From: Candidatus Sphingomonas phytovorans
GTDB taxonomy: Bacteria; Pseudomonadota; Alphaproteobacteria; Sphingomonadales; Sphingomonadaceae
Direction: 5' to 3'
Length of the DNA: 64,000 bases
Assembly (NCBI GenBank): GCA_029202385.1
Contig: CP119314.1
Span: forward strand, 3,598,501 to 3,662,500
Shown here: in pieces, positions 24,681 through 33,492 of the stretch
How positions within the stretch are numbered: position 1 is the first letter of the stretch
How the letters are laid out: each line of letters opens with the position of its first letter
The notes under the pieces: model-generated
Databases searched by the model: none
Told to the model about the DNA's origin: nothing
The model's input: only the letters and a program-made list of their open reading frames with translations
Program-made: the position numbers and the translations under genes

Positions 24681-26084
24681 TTAGCCGACCCGTTCGCGCA
24701 CTGCCTTCAGGTCCTCCACGAATCCCTCGAACTCCAGCTCGGCCGCGTCCCGGTCCGGCAGGCGCAGCAGGAAGCTCGGATGCACCGTGATCCACGCCTC
24801 GCCACCGCCCGGCAGGATATGCGGCCGGCCACGTTCCTTGCCGATGGCCATGACCTTGCCGAACAGCGCACGCGCCGCCGTGGCGCCAAGCGCCACCGTC
24901 ACCTTCGGCTTCATCAGCAGCAGCTCCTGCTCGATCCACCAGCGACAGGCGGTTATCTCCCCAACATCGGGCTTCTGGTGGATGCGGCGCTTGCCGCGCT
25001 GTTCGAACTTGAAATGCTTCACCGCGTTGGTGACGTAGACACCTGAACGGTCGATCCCCGCGGCCGCGATCGCCCGGTCGAACAGCTGGCCTGCCGGGCC
25101 GACGAACGGCTTGCCCGCAAGGTCCTCCCGGTCGCCCGGCTGTTCGCCGACGAACATCAATGCCGCATCGACCGGCCCTTCGCCGAACACCGTCCGGGTC
25201 GCCTGCTTGTAGAGATGGCACCGCGTGCAGCCAGCCGCCTCATCACGCAGGGCCTCCCACGCGGCCTCGATATCGCCGCCGTCATGCACTTTGGCCTTGG
25301 CGATCATGCCGCTCTCCCGTGCCTGCGCGCTCGCGATCAATCCGGGCACCAACGCGGTTTCGGGCATGTTTTTCCAATATTTCCGCGGCATCTCCTTCAA
25401 CATCGCCCCCACCTTCATCCGCGCCGGATTGAAGATCGAGGCATAATAGGTCTTCCACACATCCTCGATGGGATCGCCCGAAGGAGCATCGCCCTTCGCC
25501 GCGCCGGGTCCTTCGCTGAGCGTAACGCCGTCCCAGTGCAGCGAAAGTGCCGGCGTCAGGATCGACCAGCGCATGCTGGCGAAGCGGTCGAGAAAGAAAC
25601 CGGCATTGGCACGCACGATATGATGGTCTGGCTCGAACCAGGCGACGAAGCGCGGCCCCGCCCCGTCATCGACCTCGCGAAAGCGCAGGAACGCCCGCAT
25701 CTTGTGGATGTCACGACGAACCTCCGTCGCCAGCTTCTCGATCCGGCGAACCAGCGGATCGGCCGCATCGTCCATCAGCTTCGGCTCGGAACCCAGACGG
25801 GCCAGCATCCTGTAGAGCAGCGCGAAGCGTTCGGGATCGCCGTGCAGGATCGCCTTGCGGACCAGGTCGAGAAAGGCACGAGGTACGGCGAAATCCGACG
25901 ATGGCAGGAGCGGCGGGGGCGACGAGGGCGATGCGTCCTCCCGCGCGAACAGGTCAGTCGCCCCATCGCCGACCTGCCACACTACGTCCCCCGGGGCCGT
26001 GCCCCCGACGATCAGCGCGCGCGCGGCATTGCGCCAGCCGTCGAGATCGTCCTGTGCAGCCAGGCGGACGACCCGCGCGCTCAC
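24681..26084 (-). CDS. UdgX-family uracil-DNA binding protein with N-terminal DUF4130-like domain
   Basis: About 467 residues in two parts. The N-terminal half (DPERFALLYRMLARLGSEP, KMRAFLRFREV, WFEPDHHIVRANAGFFLDRFASM) is the domain usually named TIGR03915/DUF4130. The C-terminal half is a family 4-like uracil-DNA glycosylase with four Cys (GCTRCHLYK..) for an Fe-S cluster and GEQPGDREDLAGKPFVGPAG. The loop KRRIHQKP near residue 365 is the UdgX signature whose His links covalently to the abasic sugar. I take GTG 26084 as start; the open frame upstream has no family similarity. It is near the radical-SAM repair gene, its usual partner. Confidence 0.9.
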   Translation of the reverse strand: MSARVVRLAAQDDLDGWRNAARALIVGGTAPGDVVWQVGDGATDLFAREDASPSSPPPLLPSSDFAVPRAFLDLVRKAILHGDPERFALLYRMLARLGSEPKLMDDAADPLVRRIEKLATEVRRDIHKMRAFLRFREVDDGAGPRFVAWFEPDHHIVRANAGFFLDRFASMRWSILTPALSLHWDGVTLSEGPGAAKGDAPSGDPIEDVWKTYYASIFNPARMKVGAMLKEMPRKYWKNMPETALVPGLIASAQARESGMIAKAKVHDGGDIEAAWEALRDEAAGCTRCHLYKQATRTVFGEGPVDAALMFVGEQPGDREDLAGKPFVGPAGQLFDRAIAAAGIDRSGVYVTNAVKHFKFEQRGKRRIHQKPDVGEITACRWWIEQELLLMKPKVTVALGATAARALFGKVMAIGKERGRPHILPGGGEAWITVHPSFLLRLPDRDAAELEFEGFVEDLKAVRERVG

Positions 26085-26224
26085 GCGCCCTCGCCGCCTG
26101 CCGGGTCGCTTCGGCGCGCTCCAGCTTCTTCGGTGGACACGATATCGAGATCGGCCGGGATTCGGGTCCAGGCCGCTACAGGCTTGTCGCTGCGATTCGC
26201 CTGCCGAACCAGCCAGAACGGCAC
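26081..26224 (-). CDS. Possible small ORF overlapping the udgX start
   Basis: Candidate 47-residue ORF, GTG start preceded by AAGGGAAACA, reading MPFWLVRQANRSDKPVAAW...; its stop overlaps the GTG of the UdgX gene (GTGA). The good ribosome binding site and the overlap argue for a coupled leader gene. I recognise no family, and a shadow ORF in GC-rich sequence cannot be excluded. Confidence 0.25.
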   Translation of the reverse strand: MPFWLVRQANRSDKPVAAWTRIPADLDIVSTEEAGARRSDPAGGEGA

Positions 26225-26416
26225 TTGTTTCCCTTGCGACTCGCTCTCCGCGCGGCACGCCGCCGGACTCCACGCGGCTCGGCTCGACCCGATTTCATTC
26301 TGGCGCAAAGCCCATTGCCTAGTCGATGAGTAGGAATAGCTTTGTGGCCGGGGGCGCAGTCGAGTCGGCACGCTCAAAAAGCGGCCACGGCTACGCCCGT
26401 TCACGGGAGAGCTGTC

Positions 26417-27013
26417 ATGGACCTCGATTCGTCTGCCGACCGTCCGCTTCCTGTCCTGATCGTGGCACGGGGCGATCCTGCCATAGCGCTCCCCCTGCAA
26501 CGGGTCGAGCTGGACCTCACGAAATTCCATAGCGGCCGCTGGGCCCAACAGCTCGACACGGCTATGACCAAGTCGCGCGAGCCAGTCGTTCTGCTTGCCC
26601 AGGGTGTGGCCTGCCTGGCGGTTGCATGGTGGGCGCAGCTCTCGCCGCGCAGCTATCTCGAACATATTCGCGGTGCCGTGTTCCTGTCGCCGCTGAGCAT
26701 CGGCTTCGGCCAGGCGGCGATCGCAGCCAAAGCGCGGGTGAGCCCGGCGACCAAATTACCCTTTCCCTCCGTCGTCGCGAGCGACCCTTCGCCGATGATC
26801 GAGCAGGTCCTCGCCCTGGCCGACAATTGGGGCAGCCGCTTCGTCGATTCAGGCGCTATGCAGGGGACGCATCCCAGCAACCGGCGCGGCGGCGGCACGG
26901 CCGCCGAAGACCGGCTGCTGCACCTGCTCGGCCTGTTCGACACGCCGGAGGCCGCCGGTACCGGCAAGACACTGGAAGCAGCGATCACGTCGCGCATCGA
27001 GAGCATCCGCTAA
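26417..27013 (+). CDS. RBBP9/YdeN-like alpha/beta-hydrolase fold protein, nucleophile missing
   Basis: 198 residues resembling the small RBBP9/YdeN serine hydrolases: a first strand (LPVLIVARG), a central strand and elbow (PVVLLAQGVACLAVAWWAQL), then GAVFLSPL and a late KLPFPSVVASDPSP. In the family the elbow is G/A-H-S-x-G, but here it reads AQGVAC, so the catalytic Ser is absent. The late region also lacks a clear catalytic His in the usual W-G...GHI context (it reads NWGSRFVDSGAMQGTHPSN). It may be a binding or regulatory protein. It overlaps the convergent radical-SAM gene by 4 nt and lies between two DNA-repair genes. ATG 26417 has a GGGAGA site. Confidence 0.65.
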   Translation: MDLDSSADRPLPVLIVARGDPAIALPLQRVELDLTKFHSGRWAQQLDTAMTKSREPVVLLAQGVACLAVAWWAQLSPRSYLEHIRGAVFLSPLSIGFGQAAIAAKARVSPATKLPFPSVVASDPSPMIEQVLALADNWGSRFVDSGAMQGTHPSNRRGGGTAAEDRLLHLLGLFDTPEAAGTGKTLEAAITSRIESIR

Positions 27014-28257
27014 AAAAACAGTTCGAGCTGCTCGCGCTTCGGCGCGACCAGCGGGCGGAGATCGGCACGGTCGCTGAGCGCGACGGGGCGCCAGTTCTCG
27101 GCGATCAGGAACGGCCGGACCTTCGCGATCGAGTTCGTCAGCCGCCCCACATCGGCGAGGTGCAACCGCCGCCAGCGCCGCGCGGCAAGGATCGCGTCGA
27201 CCGCCTTCAGGCCAAGCCCCGGCACACGGAGGAGCATCTCGCGTGGTGACCGGTTGACGTCCACGGGAAAGCGATCACGGAACTTGAGCGCCCAGGCTAG
27301 CTTCGGATCGATGTCGAGCGGGAGCATGCCGGTGGCGTCATCCGCGGCGGCGACGACTTCGACCGGCGCATAATCATAGAAACGCATCAGCCAGTCGGAC
27401 TGATAGAGCCTGTGCTCGCGCATCAGCGGGGGTCGTTGCAGGGGCAGTACCGCGCTTGCGTCCGGAATCGGGCTGAAGGCCGAGTAATAGACACGACGCA
27501 GGCCGAAGCGCCCGTAAAGCGCCGAGGCCTTGCGCACGATATCGCCGTCTGTCGCTGAATCGGCACCGACGATCATCTGGGTCGACTGGCCGGCGGGGGC
27601 GAATCTGGGAGCCGATTTGTACCGCTTCGTCGCGTCTCCGGTATCGAGGATCGCGGCTTTCATGCTCTTCATCGCGCCTTCGATCCGGCCTTCCGACTTT
27701 TCAGGCGCGAGGCGCTTCAGGCCCGCCGAGGTAGGCAGCTCGACATTGATCGAGAGGCGATCCGCATGGAGGCCGGCCTGATGGATGAGTTCCGGATCGG
27801 CATCGGGGATGCTCTTCAGGTGGATATAGCCGCGGAAATGATGATCCTCGCGCAAGGAGCGCGCGACCTCGACGATCTGCTCCATCGTATAGTTCGAGGA
27901 GCGGATGATACCGGAGGAGAGGAACAGCCCCTCGATATAATTGCGGCGGTAGAAGGCGAGCGTCAGCTTCACCACCTCCTGCGCGGTGAACCGGGCGCGG
28001 CGGACGTTCGAGCTCTTGCGATTGATGCAATAATGGCAGTCGAAAATGCAGCTGTTCGTCAGCAATATCTTGAGCAGGCTGATGCAGCGGCCGTCTGGCG
28101 CATAGGCATGGCAGATGCCCATGCCGCCGTCGGTCGAGCCCAGCCCCTTGCCGTCGCGCGACTTGCGCTTGACGCTGCCCGACGAGGCGCAGGACGCATC
28201 ATATTTTGCTGCATCCGCCAGAATCTCGAGTTTCTGCTGTACGTCGAGCTGCGCCAT
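27010..28257 (-). CDS. Radical SAM protein with C-terminal helix-hairpin-helix, putative DNA modification/repair
   Basis: 415 residues of the TIGR03916 type. The radical-SAM cysteines are in SCIFDCHYCINR (CX3CX2C, about residue 70). The barrel follows, and the C-terminus has the DNA-binding HhH motif VPGLGLKAVDAILAARRWRRLHL. An N-terminal segment (YDASCASSGS..GICHAYAPDGRCISLLKIL) carries additional conserved Cys that may hold a second cluster. It is normally encoded beside a TIGR03915 protein; here that partner is part of the UdgX fusion. Together they suggest repair of modified or deaminated DNA. The chemistry is unknown. Confidence 0.9.
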   Translation of the reverse strand: MAQLDVQQKLEILADAAKYDASCASSGSVKRKSRDGKGLGSTDGGMGICHAYAPDGRCISLLKILLTNSCIFDCHYCINRKSSNVRRARFTAQEVVKLTLAFYRRNYIEGLFLSSGIIRSSNYTMEQIVEVARSLREDHHFRGYIHLKSIPDADPELIHQAGLHADRLSINVELPTSAGLKRLAPEKSEGRIEGAMKSMKAAILDTGDATKRYKSAPRFAPAGQSTQMIVGADSATDGDIVRKASALYGRFGLRRVYYSAFSPIPDASAVLPLQRPPLMREHRLYQSDWLMRFYDYAPVEVVAAADDATGMLPLDIDPKLAWALKFRDRFPVDVNRSPREMLLRVPGLGLKAVDAILAARRWRRLHLADVGRLTNSIAKVRPFLIAENWRPVALSDRADLRPLVAPKREQLELFF

Positions 28258-28317
28258 ATGTTCTTCATATGTTTACAAAACCGGGTCGTAAACAACTGAT
28301 TCTCAATGGGGTGCCAT

Positions 28318-30966
28318 TTAGCCCGCCCGATCGTCCACGCCGCGGTGCATGCCAAGCAGCTCATCCATCGCGCGGGCGACATTTTCCAGGGTATAGGGCT
28401 TCTGCACCACGGTGCGGCCACGATGGTCCTCGGGAAGCAGGGCCTGCTCGCCATAGCCGGTCGCGAACAGGAAAGGCACGCCAAGGTCCATCAGCCGGTC
28501 GGCGATGGCGAAGCTGGTACGGTCCCCCAGGTTGATGTCGAGCATGGCGACCGTCGGGCGGGCGGCATCGATGCTGTCGAGCGCTGCCTCCACCGTCGCG
28601 GCGGTCGATACGCTGCCCGCGCCGAGCCGGCCGGCGATATCCTCGGCGTCGAGCGCGATGATCAGGCTGTCCTCGACCAGCAACAGATCCTGCCCCTCCA
28701 GCACCCGATGCGGCGGCTGCTGCGGATGGCCGATGGCCGGACGCGGGAAACGGATCGCAGGGCCGGCAAAGGCCTTGGGTTCCGACACGTGGCGCGCCGG
28801 AATACGAAAACGGGCCTCGACACCGCCTGGCTTGTATTCGATGCCGGCCGCGCCGCCGAGGTCGTAAGGTACCGACCGGTCGATGATCGTCGTGCCGAAG
28901 CCCTTGCGGGCCGGCGCCTGGACCGGTGGTCCGCCGGACTCGCTCCACAGGAGCACGAGATCGCCCGTCTCGTTGCGATGCCAGGTGATCCGCACCTCGC
29001 CGCCCCGCACCGACAGGCTGCCATATTTGGTCGAGTTGGTGACGAGTTCGTGCACCACCAGCGCCATGGTCGAATAGGCCTGGGGGTTGAGCAGGACCGG
29101 ATCGCCCTGCGAGATGACCCGTTCGCGTTCGTCGACAAAGGCGGCCGCCTCGGCATCGATCAGCGCCTGCATCGGGGCCGGGCCCCAATGATCGTCGGTG
29201 ATCTGGTTGTGCGCACGGGCGAGCGCGTGGATTCGTCCGTCGACCACGCGGACGAAATCCTTCACCGCGTCTTCAGTCGGCTGGGACTGACGGATCAGTC
29301 CGCGAATGACGCCCAATATGTTACGCACGCGGTGGTTGAGCTCCGCGATCAGCAATTCCTGCCGCGCACCGGCCTGCTGACGCTCGGCCGATGCCTCGTC
29401 GGCAAGCCGCAGCACGACCTCGATCAGGGTCGCGCGCAGAGTCTCGGCGACACGAAGTTCCGACCCGGTGAAGGGTTGCGAGCGACCCTCGACCAGTTCC
29501 TTCCATTCGGCGAAGCTTTCACGCGGGGTGAGCCGCGGGCCGTTCGGGCCATAGTCGACCGGCTTATGCGGATCGCCGGCCCAGCGCACCGACCGGATCA
29601 GCTCGGACCGGAACAGGACGACATAGTCGCGCGGCGCGCGCGAGATCGGGATTGCGAGCATGCCCGCCGCGGCCGATGCGAATGCCTCGGCGCCCGGCAT
29701 GATCGAGGCGATACGATCGGTCGCGAAAACCTTGCCGGCGGCGGTGCCGTTCAGGGCGCGAATGATCTTGCGGAACGCATCGGCCGGCGGGGTGGTGCCG
29801 GAAAAGGCGTAATTGCCGGATATCCAGACGCCGACGCCGTCCGCCGGAATCGCGTTGGTCAGGATGTCGCCGAGCCAGTCCGGATCCTTGAGCAGCGTCT
29901 CGTCCGAGGCAACCGCGCCGAGCAGCTGATCCGAGATGTCGCGCGCGCGCCGCTCGAACTCGACCGTCTCTTGCCGCTCACGGCTTTCGAGGCGCATCGA
30001 GAACATCTGGGCAAACAGCTCGCTGACCGAGCGGCGCTCGAAGCTGGGGCAGTGGGCGGAATAATGATGGCAGGCGAACAGCCCCCAGAGACGGCCGTCG
30101 ACGATGATCGAGATCGACATCGACGCGCCGACACCCATGTTCCGGAGATATTCGATATGGATCGGCGAGACCGAGCGCAGCACCGACAGCGACAGGTCGA
30201 GCGGCTTCCCGGCTTCGTCGAGCGCCGGCACGATGGGTACAGGCACGGCGTCGACGTCAGTGATGATGCGCAACAGGTTGCGTTTGTACAGCGCGCGCGC
30301 CTGGACCGGGATATCGCTCGCCGGATAGCGCAGGCCAAGAAAATTCCCGATGCCGGGCTTGCATGCCTCGGCCACCACCTCGCCCGAATCGTCGGGGGCG
30401 AAACGATAGACCATGACCCGGTCGAAGCCGATCAGCGCGCGGACCTGGCGCGCGCCTTCGCGGAAGAAGCTCATCGAATCCGGTGCCTGGTCGAGCCGGC
30501 TGATCATCGAGCGGACCATGCCGGTGGCGTCGCCATGCTCGCCCGATGCCGGTTCGGCCTCGATCACGATCTGGCTGCCGGAGAAATGCACGGCGATGTC
30601 GAAGGTCGGCGCGCCCTCCACCACAGGACAATCGAACAGCCGTTCGACCGCATCCGGGCCGCGCAGCATCGCGGTACGGTTGCGCAATTCGTGGACGGTC
30701 CTGGCCGGGAAGAGATCACGCAGCGGCTGGCCGATCACCTCCTGGGGCGTGCGACCGATGAAATCGGCCGTGTTCGCTGACGCCCGCGCGACGATCCAGT
30801 CAGCGGTCAGCGCGAGCAGGAAGCCGATCGGCTGGATCGAGCCCAGGATATGGATTGGCTCACGATCACAATTGGTGAGATCGACACGCCCGATACCGTC
30901 CGCCAAGATCAGTTCACCCTCAGACAGCGTCGCCCGCTGCGCTCGAATAGCATGAACACCTCGCAC
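28318..30966 (-). CDS. bphP: Bacteriophytochrome sensor kinase with C-terminal receiver
   Basis: Red/far-red photoreceptor, up to 882 residues. Order: PAS with the biliverdin-binding Cys in DLTNCDREPIHI (residue 33), GAF with the PASDIP motif (215-220), PHY, an HWE/HisKA2 kinase with the His in ELNHRVRNILG, an ATPase domain ending GFGTTII, and a receiver domain with the phospho-acceptor Asp in MLDINLGD and Lys in VQKPY. The fused receiver makes it a hybrid kinase. The ATG at 30966 overlaps bphO by 58 nt; a TTG at 30906, just past the bphO stop, gives a more typical N-terminus. Co-transcribed with bphO, which makes the chromophore. Confidence 0.95.
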   Translation of the reverse strand: MRGVHAIRAQRATLSEGELILADGIGRVDLTNCDREPIHILGSIQPIGFLLALTADWIVARASANTADFIGRTPQEVIGQPLRDLFPARTVHELRNRTAMLRGPDAVERLFDCPVVEGAPTFDIAVHFSGSQIVIEAEPASGEHGDATGMVRSMISRLDQAPDSMSFFREGARQVRALIGFDRVMVYRFAPDDSGEVVAEACKPGIGNFLGLRYPASDIPVQARALYKRNLLRIITDVDAVPVPIVPALDEAGKPLDLSLSVLRSVSPIHIEYLRNMGVGASMSISIIVDGRLWGLFACHHYSAHCPSFERRSVSELFAQMFSMRLESRERQETVEFERRARDISDQLLGAVASDETLLKDPDWLGDILTNAIPADGVGVWISGNYAFSGTTPPADAFRKIIRALNGTAAGKVFATDRIASIMPGAEAFASAAAGMLAIPISRAPRDYVVLFRSELIRSVRWAGDPHKPVDYGPNGPRLTPRESFAEWKELVEGRSQPFTGSELRVAETLRATLIEVVLRLADEASAERQQAGARQELLIAELNHRVRNILGVIRGLIRQSQPTEDAVKDFVRVVDGRIHALARAHNQITDDHWGPAPMQALIDAEAAAFVDERERVISQGDPVLLNPQAYSTMALVVHELVTNSTKYGSLSVRGGEVRITWHRNETGDLVLLWSESGGPPVQAPARKGFGTTIIDRSVPYDLGGAAGIEYKPGGVEARFRIPARHVSEPKAFAGPAIRFPRPAIGHPQQPPHRVLEGQDLLLVEDSLIIALDAEDIAGRLGAGSVSTAATVEAALDSIDAARPTVAMLDINLGDRTSFAIADRLMDLGVPFLFATGYGEQALLPEDHRGRTVVQKPYTLENVARAMDELLGMHRGVDDRAG

Positions 30967-31457
30967 GCTGCCTTGATCGCGATCTGGATTTCCCTGTCGC
31001 TGCGAAGGCGCGCGGCGAGCAGGTCAAGCAGCCGTCGCCACGCACGCGAATCACCCGCGCCGAGAAAGGTCGCAGGCAAGGACGGTGGCACCGACCTTTT
31101 CAGCAATGCGCCGCCGAGCCGGGAGCCTTCGAGCACATACACGGCGCCGAGGATCGCGGCTTCGCCGACGAATTCGGGCCTTTCTTCAGCAGCGGGTTCA
31201 GCCAGCCCCATTGTCGCGAGATCGTCGCGCAAAAGATGCGCGCGCCGCCGCTCCGGCCAGTCGGCCAGGACCAATGCCGCACCCCCGCCGTCTAGCGCCC
31301 GCTCGACCGGGATGTGGGCGGCAGCCTGGGCACGCAGGAAGCGACCATAGTCCCGCTCCTCGGCCAGGTTCATCGTCGAGAAGATAGCGTCGACTCGCTG
31401 GTGGTACTCCGCCGTCGCCATGCGCAGGGCGGTCCTGATGCCATTCTGATCCTTCAT
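30909..31457 (-). CDS. bphO: Heme oxygenase, biliverdin-producing
   Basis: 182 residues; opens heme to biliverdin IX-alpha, CO and iron, supplying the chromophore of the adjacent phytochrome. The N-terminal helix carries ATAEYHQRVD with the proximal His, and AILGAVYVLEGSRLGGALL forms the distal helix over heme. ATG 31457 is the family start; the frame is open further upstream without similarity. Order bphO-bphP with overlapping ends is classical. Confidence 0.93.
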   Translation of the reverse strand: MKDQNGIRTALRMATAEYHQRVDAIFSTMNLAEERDYGRFLRAQAAAHIPVERALDGGGAALVLADWPERRRAHLLRDDLATMGLAEPAAEERPEFVGEAAILGAVYVLEGSRLGGALLKRSVPPSLPATFLGAGDSRAWRRLLDLLAARLRSDREIQIAIKAACEVFMLFERSGRRCLRVN

Positions 31458-31599
31458 CGCGGGAAATAATGATGCAACAGCGACAAAGTTCAATCGTGCC
31501 GCTCGCACGCCATGGACTACGCCCACCGGATCACGGATTTCTCGTGCTCGCACCCGCTGCTAGGGTGTCACTGGAAGAGCGAAGGATTCGTGCGATTCG

Positions 31600-32283
31600 A
31601 TGACCGGTGTTTCCCATCATGGCGCGCTGGAGCGCATGGCACGGCATCGCCATGCCGGGGGCTATGTCGCGCTGGTGCTCGCCGGGGGTTATGTCGAGGC
31701 AGGGGACCGGGGACGGATGCGGGTCGAGGCCGGCCATGCGGTGATCCACGGGGCGCATGAATCGCACCAGGACGCGTTCTCCAGCGCCGGCGCCACCGTG
31801 CTCAACCTGCCGCTGCCGGCAGCCGGGGCCGGGGATACGCTGGGCCTGGTCGACGATCCCGATGCGGTGACCCGGCTTGCCGAGCGAGACCCGCGCACCG
31901 CCGCCGAATTGCTATACGCCATGTTCAGGCCTTCCTCAGCGCGCCTGTCCGACTGGCCGGACCTGCTCGCGGCGGCGCTTGCGACCGGGCCCGACCGCCA
32001 TCTCGCCGATTGGGCGGACAGCATGGGCATCGCGCCCGAAACGCTCAGCCGGGGATTCCGCCGCGCCTATGGGACGAGCCCGAAACGCTATCGCCTCGAA
32101 CAACGCACGCTGCGCGCCGCAAGGTTGCTGCCCGGCTGGCACGGATCGATGGCGGCGCTCGCCGCCGAGACCGGCTTCGCCGACCAGTCGCACCTGACCC
32201 ATGCCATCGTCTCGCTTACCGGAAGCACGCCGAACCGGCTGAGGATCAAGTCCGTACAAGAGGCGACGCGCCCGCGCCGCTAG
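31600..32283 (+). CDS. AraC family transcriptional regulator
   Basis: 227 residues. The N-terminal half is a short cupin-like sensor (HRHAGGYVALVLAGGYVEAGD..VEAGHAVIHGAHESHQDAF), the C-terminal half a two-HTH AraC domain (HLADWADSMGIAPETLSRGFRRAYGTSPKRY and MAALAAETGFADQSHLTHAIVSLTGSTPNRL). It is divergent from bphO with about 142 nt between, and the next gene downstream starts 9 nt after it, so either may be its target. Ligand unknown. Confidence 0.9.
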   Translation: MTGVSHHGALERMARHRHAGGYVALVLAGGYVEAGDRGRMRVEAGHAVIHGAHESHQDAFSSAGATVLNLPLPAAGAGDTLGLVDDPDAVTRLAERDPRTAAELLYAMFRPSSARLSDWPDLLAAALATGPDRHLADWADSMGIAPETLSRGFRRAYGTSPKRYRLEQRTLRAARLLPGWHGSMAALAAETGFADQSHLTHAIVSLTGSTPNRLRIKSVQEATRPRR

Positions 32284-32292
32284 TCACGGGGC

Positions 32293-33462
32293 ATGCATCG
32301 CCGATCCTTCATCGCCAGCGCGCTGACCGCGCTTCTCGTCTCCACCATCGCCCCGCCCGCGTTCGGCCAGGCCAGGGCCAACCGAACGCGGTGGAAGGTC
32401 CGCTCGTCCGAAGGCCTCGATGCCATCGCCTTTCTGGGGCCGCTGTCGGGCACGAAACTCTACACCGATCTCTACGGACAGGATGTCGCCGCCTTCGCGC
32501 CGAAGCTGCCCGACGCGGTACGAAACGACATTCCCCAATTGTGGGCGGCAGCGGGCAAGGAAGGTTTCGGGTTGCTCGGCCCGACCCTTTCAGTGCTGTT
32601 CTCCGCCAACGGCAATGACGCGACGATCGGGACGCTGCTGACCGCGTTGCGATCGCGCGCTGATCTGATCCTGCCGAGCTACAAGGCAAGCCCCTATTGG
32701 GACGCCGGGAACTGGGCGTGGTTCGATGCCGCCGCGCCGCGGCTCGACTCGATCTTCAGCGCGGTGCGCGACGCGGGCTTCGCGGCATTCCGCGCCGACC
32801 GCATCGGCGCCGATCTGGACACGCGGATCGCCGACATGACCCGTGCCCTGAAGAGTTTCGACGTGATCTCGCTTCAGGAAAAGCTCACCGGACGGACCTT
32901 CGATCCCGAGATCCAGATCGTCCTGCTGCATTTCTGCAAGCCGCACGGCATCAAGGTGCAGGGACAGATGTTCCTCCAGTCGGCCGAGTACGATACCGCC
33001 ACCACGGTGCGCATCGCCGCGCACGAAATGCTCCACCCACCCGTGAAGATGGACGGTCCGGCAGCCACCGCAGCGCTTGCTATCTTCACCCGCGACCCGT
33101 TGATCCCAAAGATCGTGCGCGAGCATGATCCACGCTGGGGCTACACCACGCTGGAAGGCATGCTGAACGAAGACCTTGCCCAGGCGCTCGACCAGTTGAT
33201 CAGCGAGGCACTTGGTGTCGCGCGCAACCCGGCCGACCGCTGGCGCAAATCGGACGACGGCATGCACGTCCTTGCGGCCGGTCTCTACGGGCTGCTCCGG
33301 CAGGACCGCTGGGTCCAGACCGGCGGATCGATCGAGCAATGGCTCGCGGACGCGGCGGCCGGGGGCCGGCTGACGCCCGCGACATTCCATCCCGTCGCCG
33401 CGCGCGTGCTGGAACGCCCGGTCGACGCGCTCTGGCCGCTGGCACCGATTCAGCAACGCTGA
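32293..33462 (+). CDS. Putative secreted zinc metallopeptidase (HEMLH)
   Basis: 389 residues with a signal peptide (MHRRSFIASALTALLVSTIAPPAFGQ). The motif RIAAHEMLHPP near residue 240 is an HExxH zinc site, and a downstream GYTTLEGMLNEDLAQALDQ supplies candidate third ligands (Glu). No known peptidase family was recognised. The long N-terminal half has no catalytic signature. It follows the AraC gene by 9 nt and may be controlled by it. A structural or binding protein with a chance HExxH is possible, but the motif follows hydrophobic residues as in real gluzincins. Confidence 0.6.
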   Translation: MHRRSFIASALTALLVSTIAPPAFGQARANRTRWKVRSSEGLDAIAFLGPLSGTKLYTDLYGQDVAAFAPKLPDAVRNDIPQLWAAAGKEGFGLLGPTLSVLFSANGNDATIGTLLTALRSRADLILPSYKASPYWDAGNWAWFDAAAPRLDSIFSAVRDAGFAAFRADRIGADLDTRIADMTRALKSFDVISLQEKLTGRTFDPEIQIVLLHFCKPHGIKVQGQMFLQSAEYDTATTVRIAAHEMLHPPVKMDGPAATAALAIFTRDPLIPKIVREHDPRWGYTTLEGMLNEDLAQALDQLISEALGVARNPADRWRKSDDGMHVLAAGLYGLLRQDRWVQTGGSIEQWLADAAAGGRLTPATFHPVAARVLERPVDALWPLAPIQQR

Positions 33463-33492
33463 AAACGACTCCAGACGACCCGACCGGCTCCA

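Noticed and set aside
28306..30780. 824-codon open frame antisense to bphP
   Set aside because: No signal, domain or ribosome binding site; mirrors the phytochrome coding frame.
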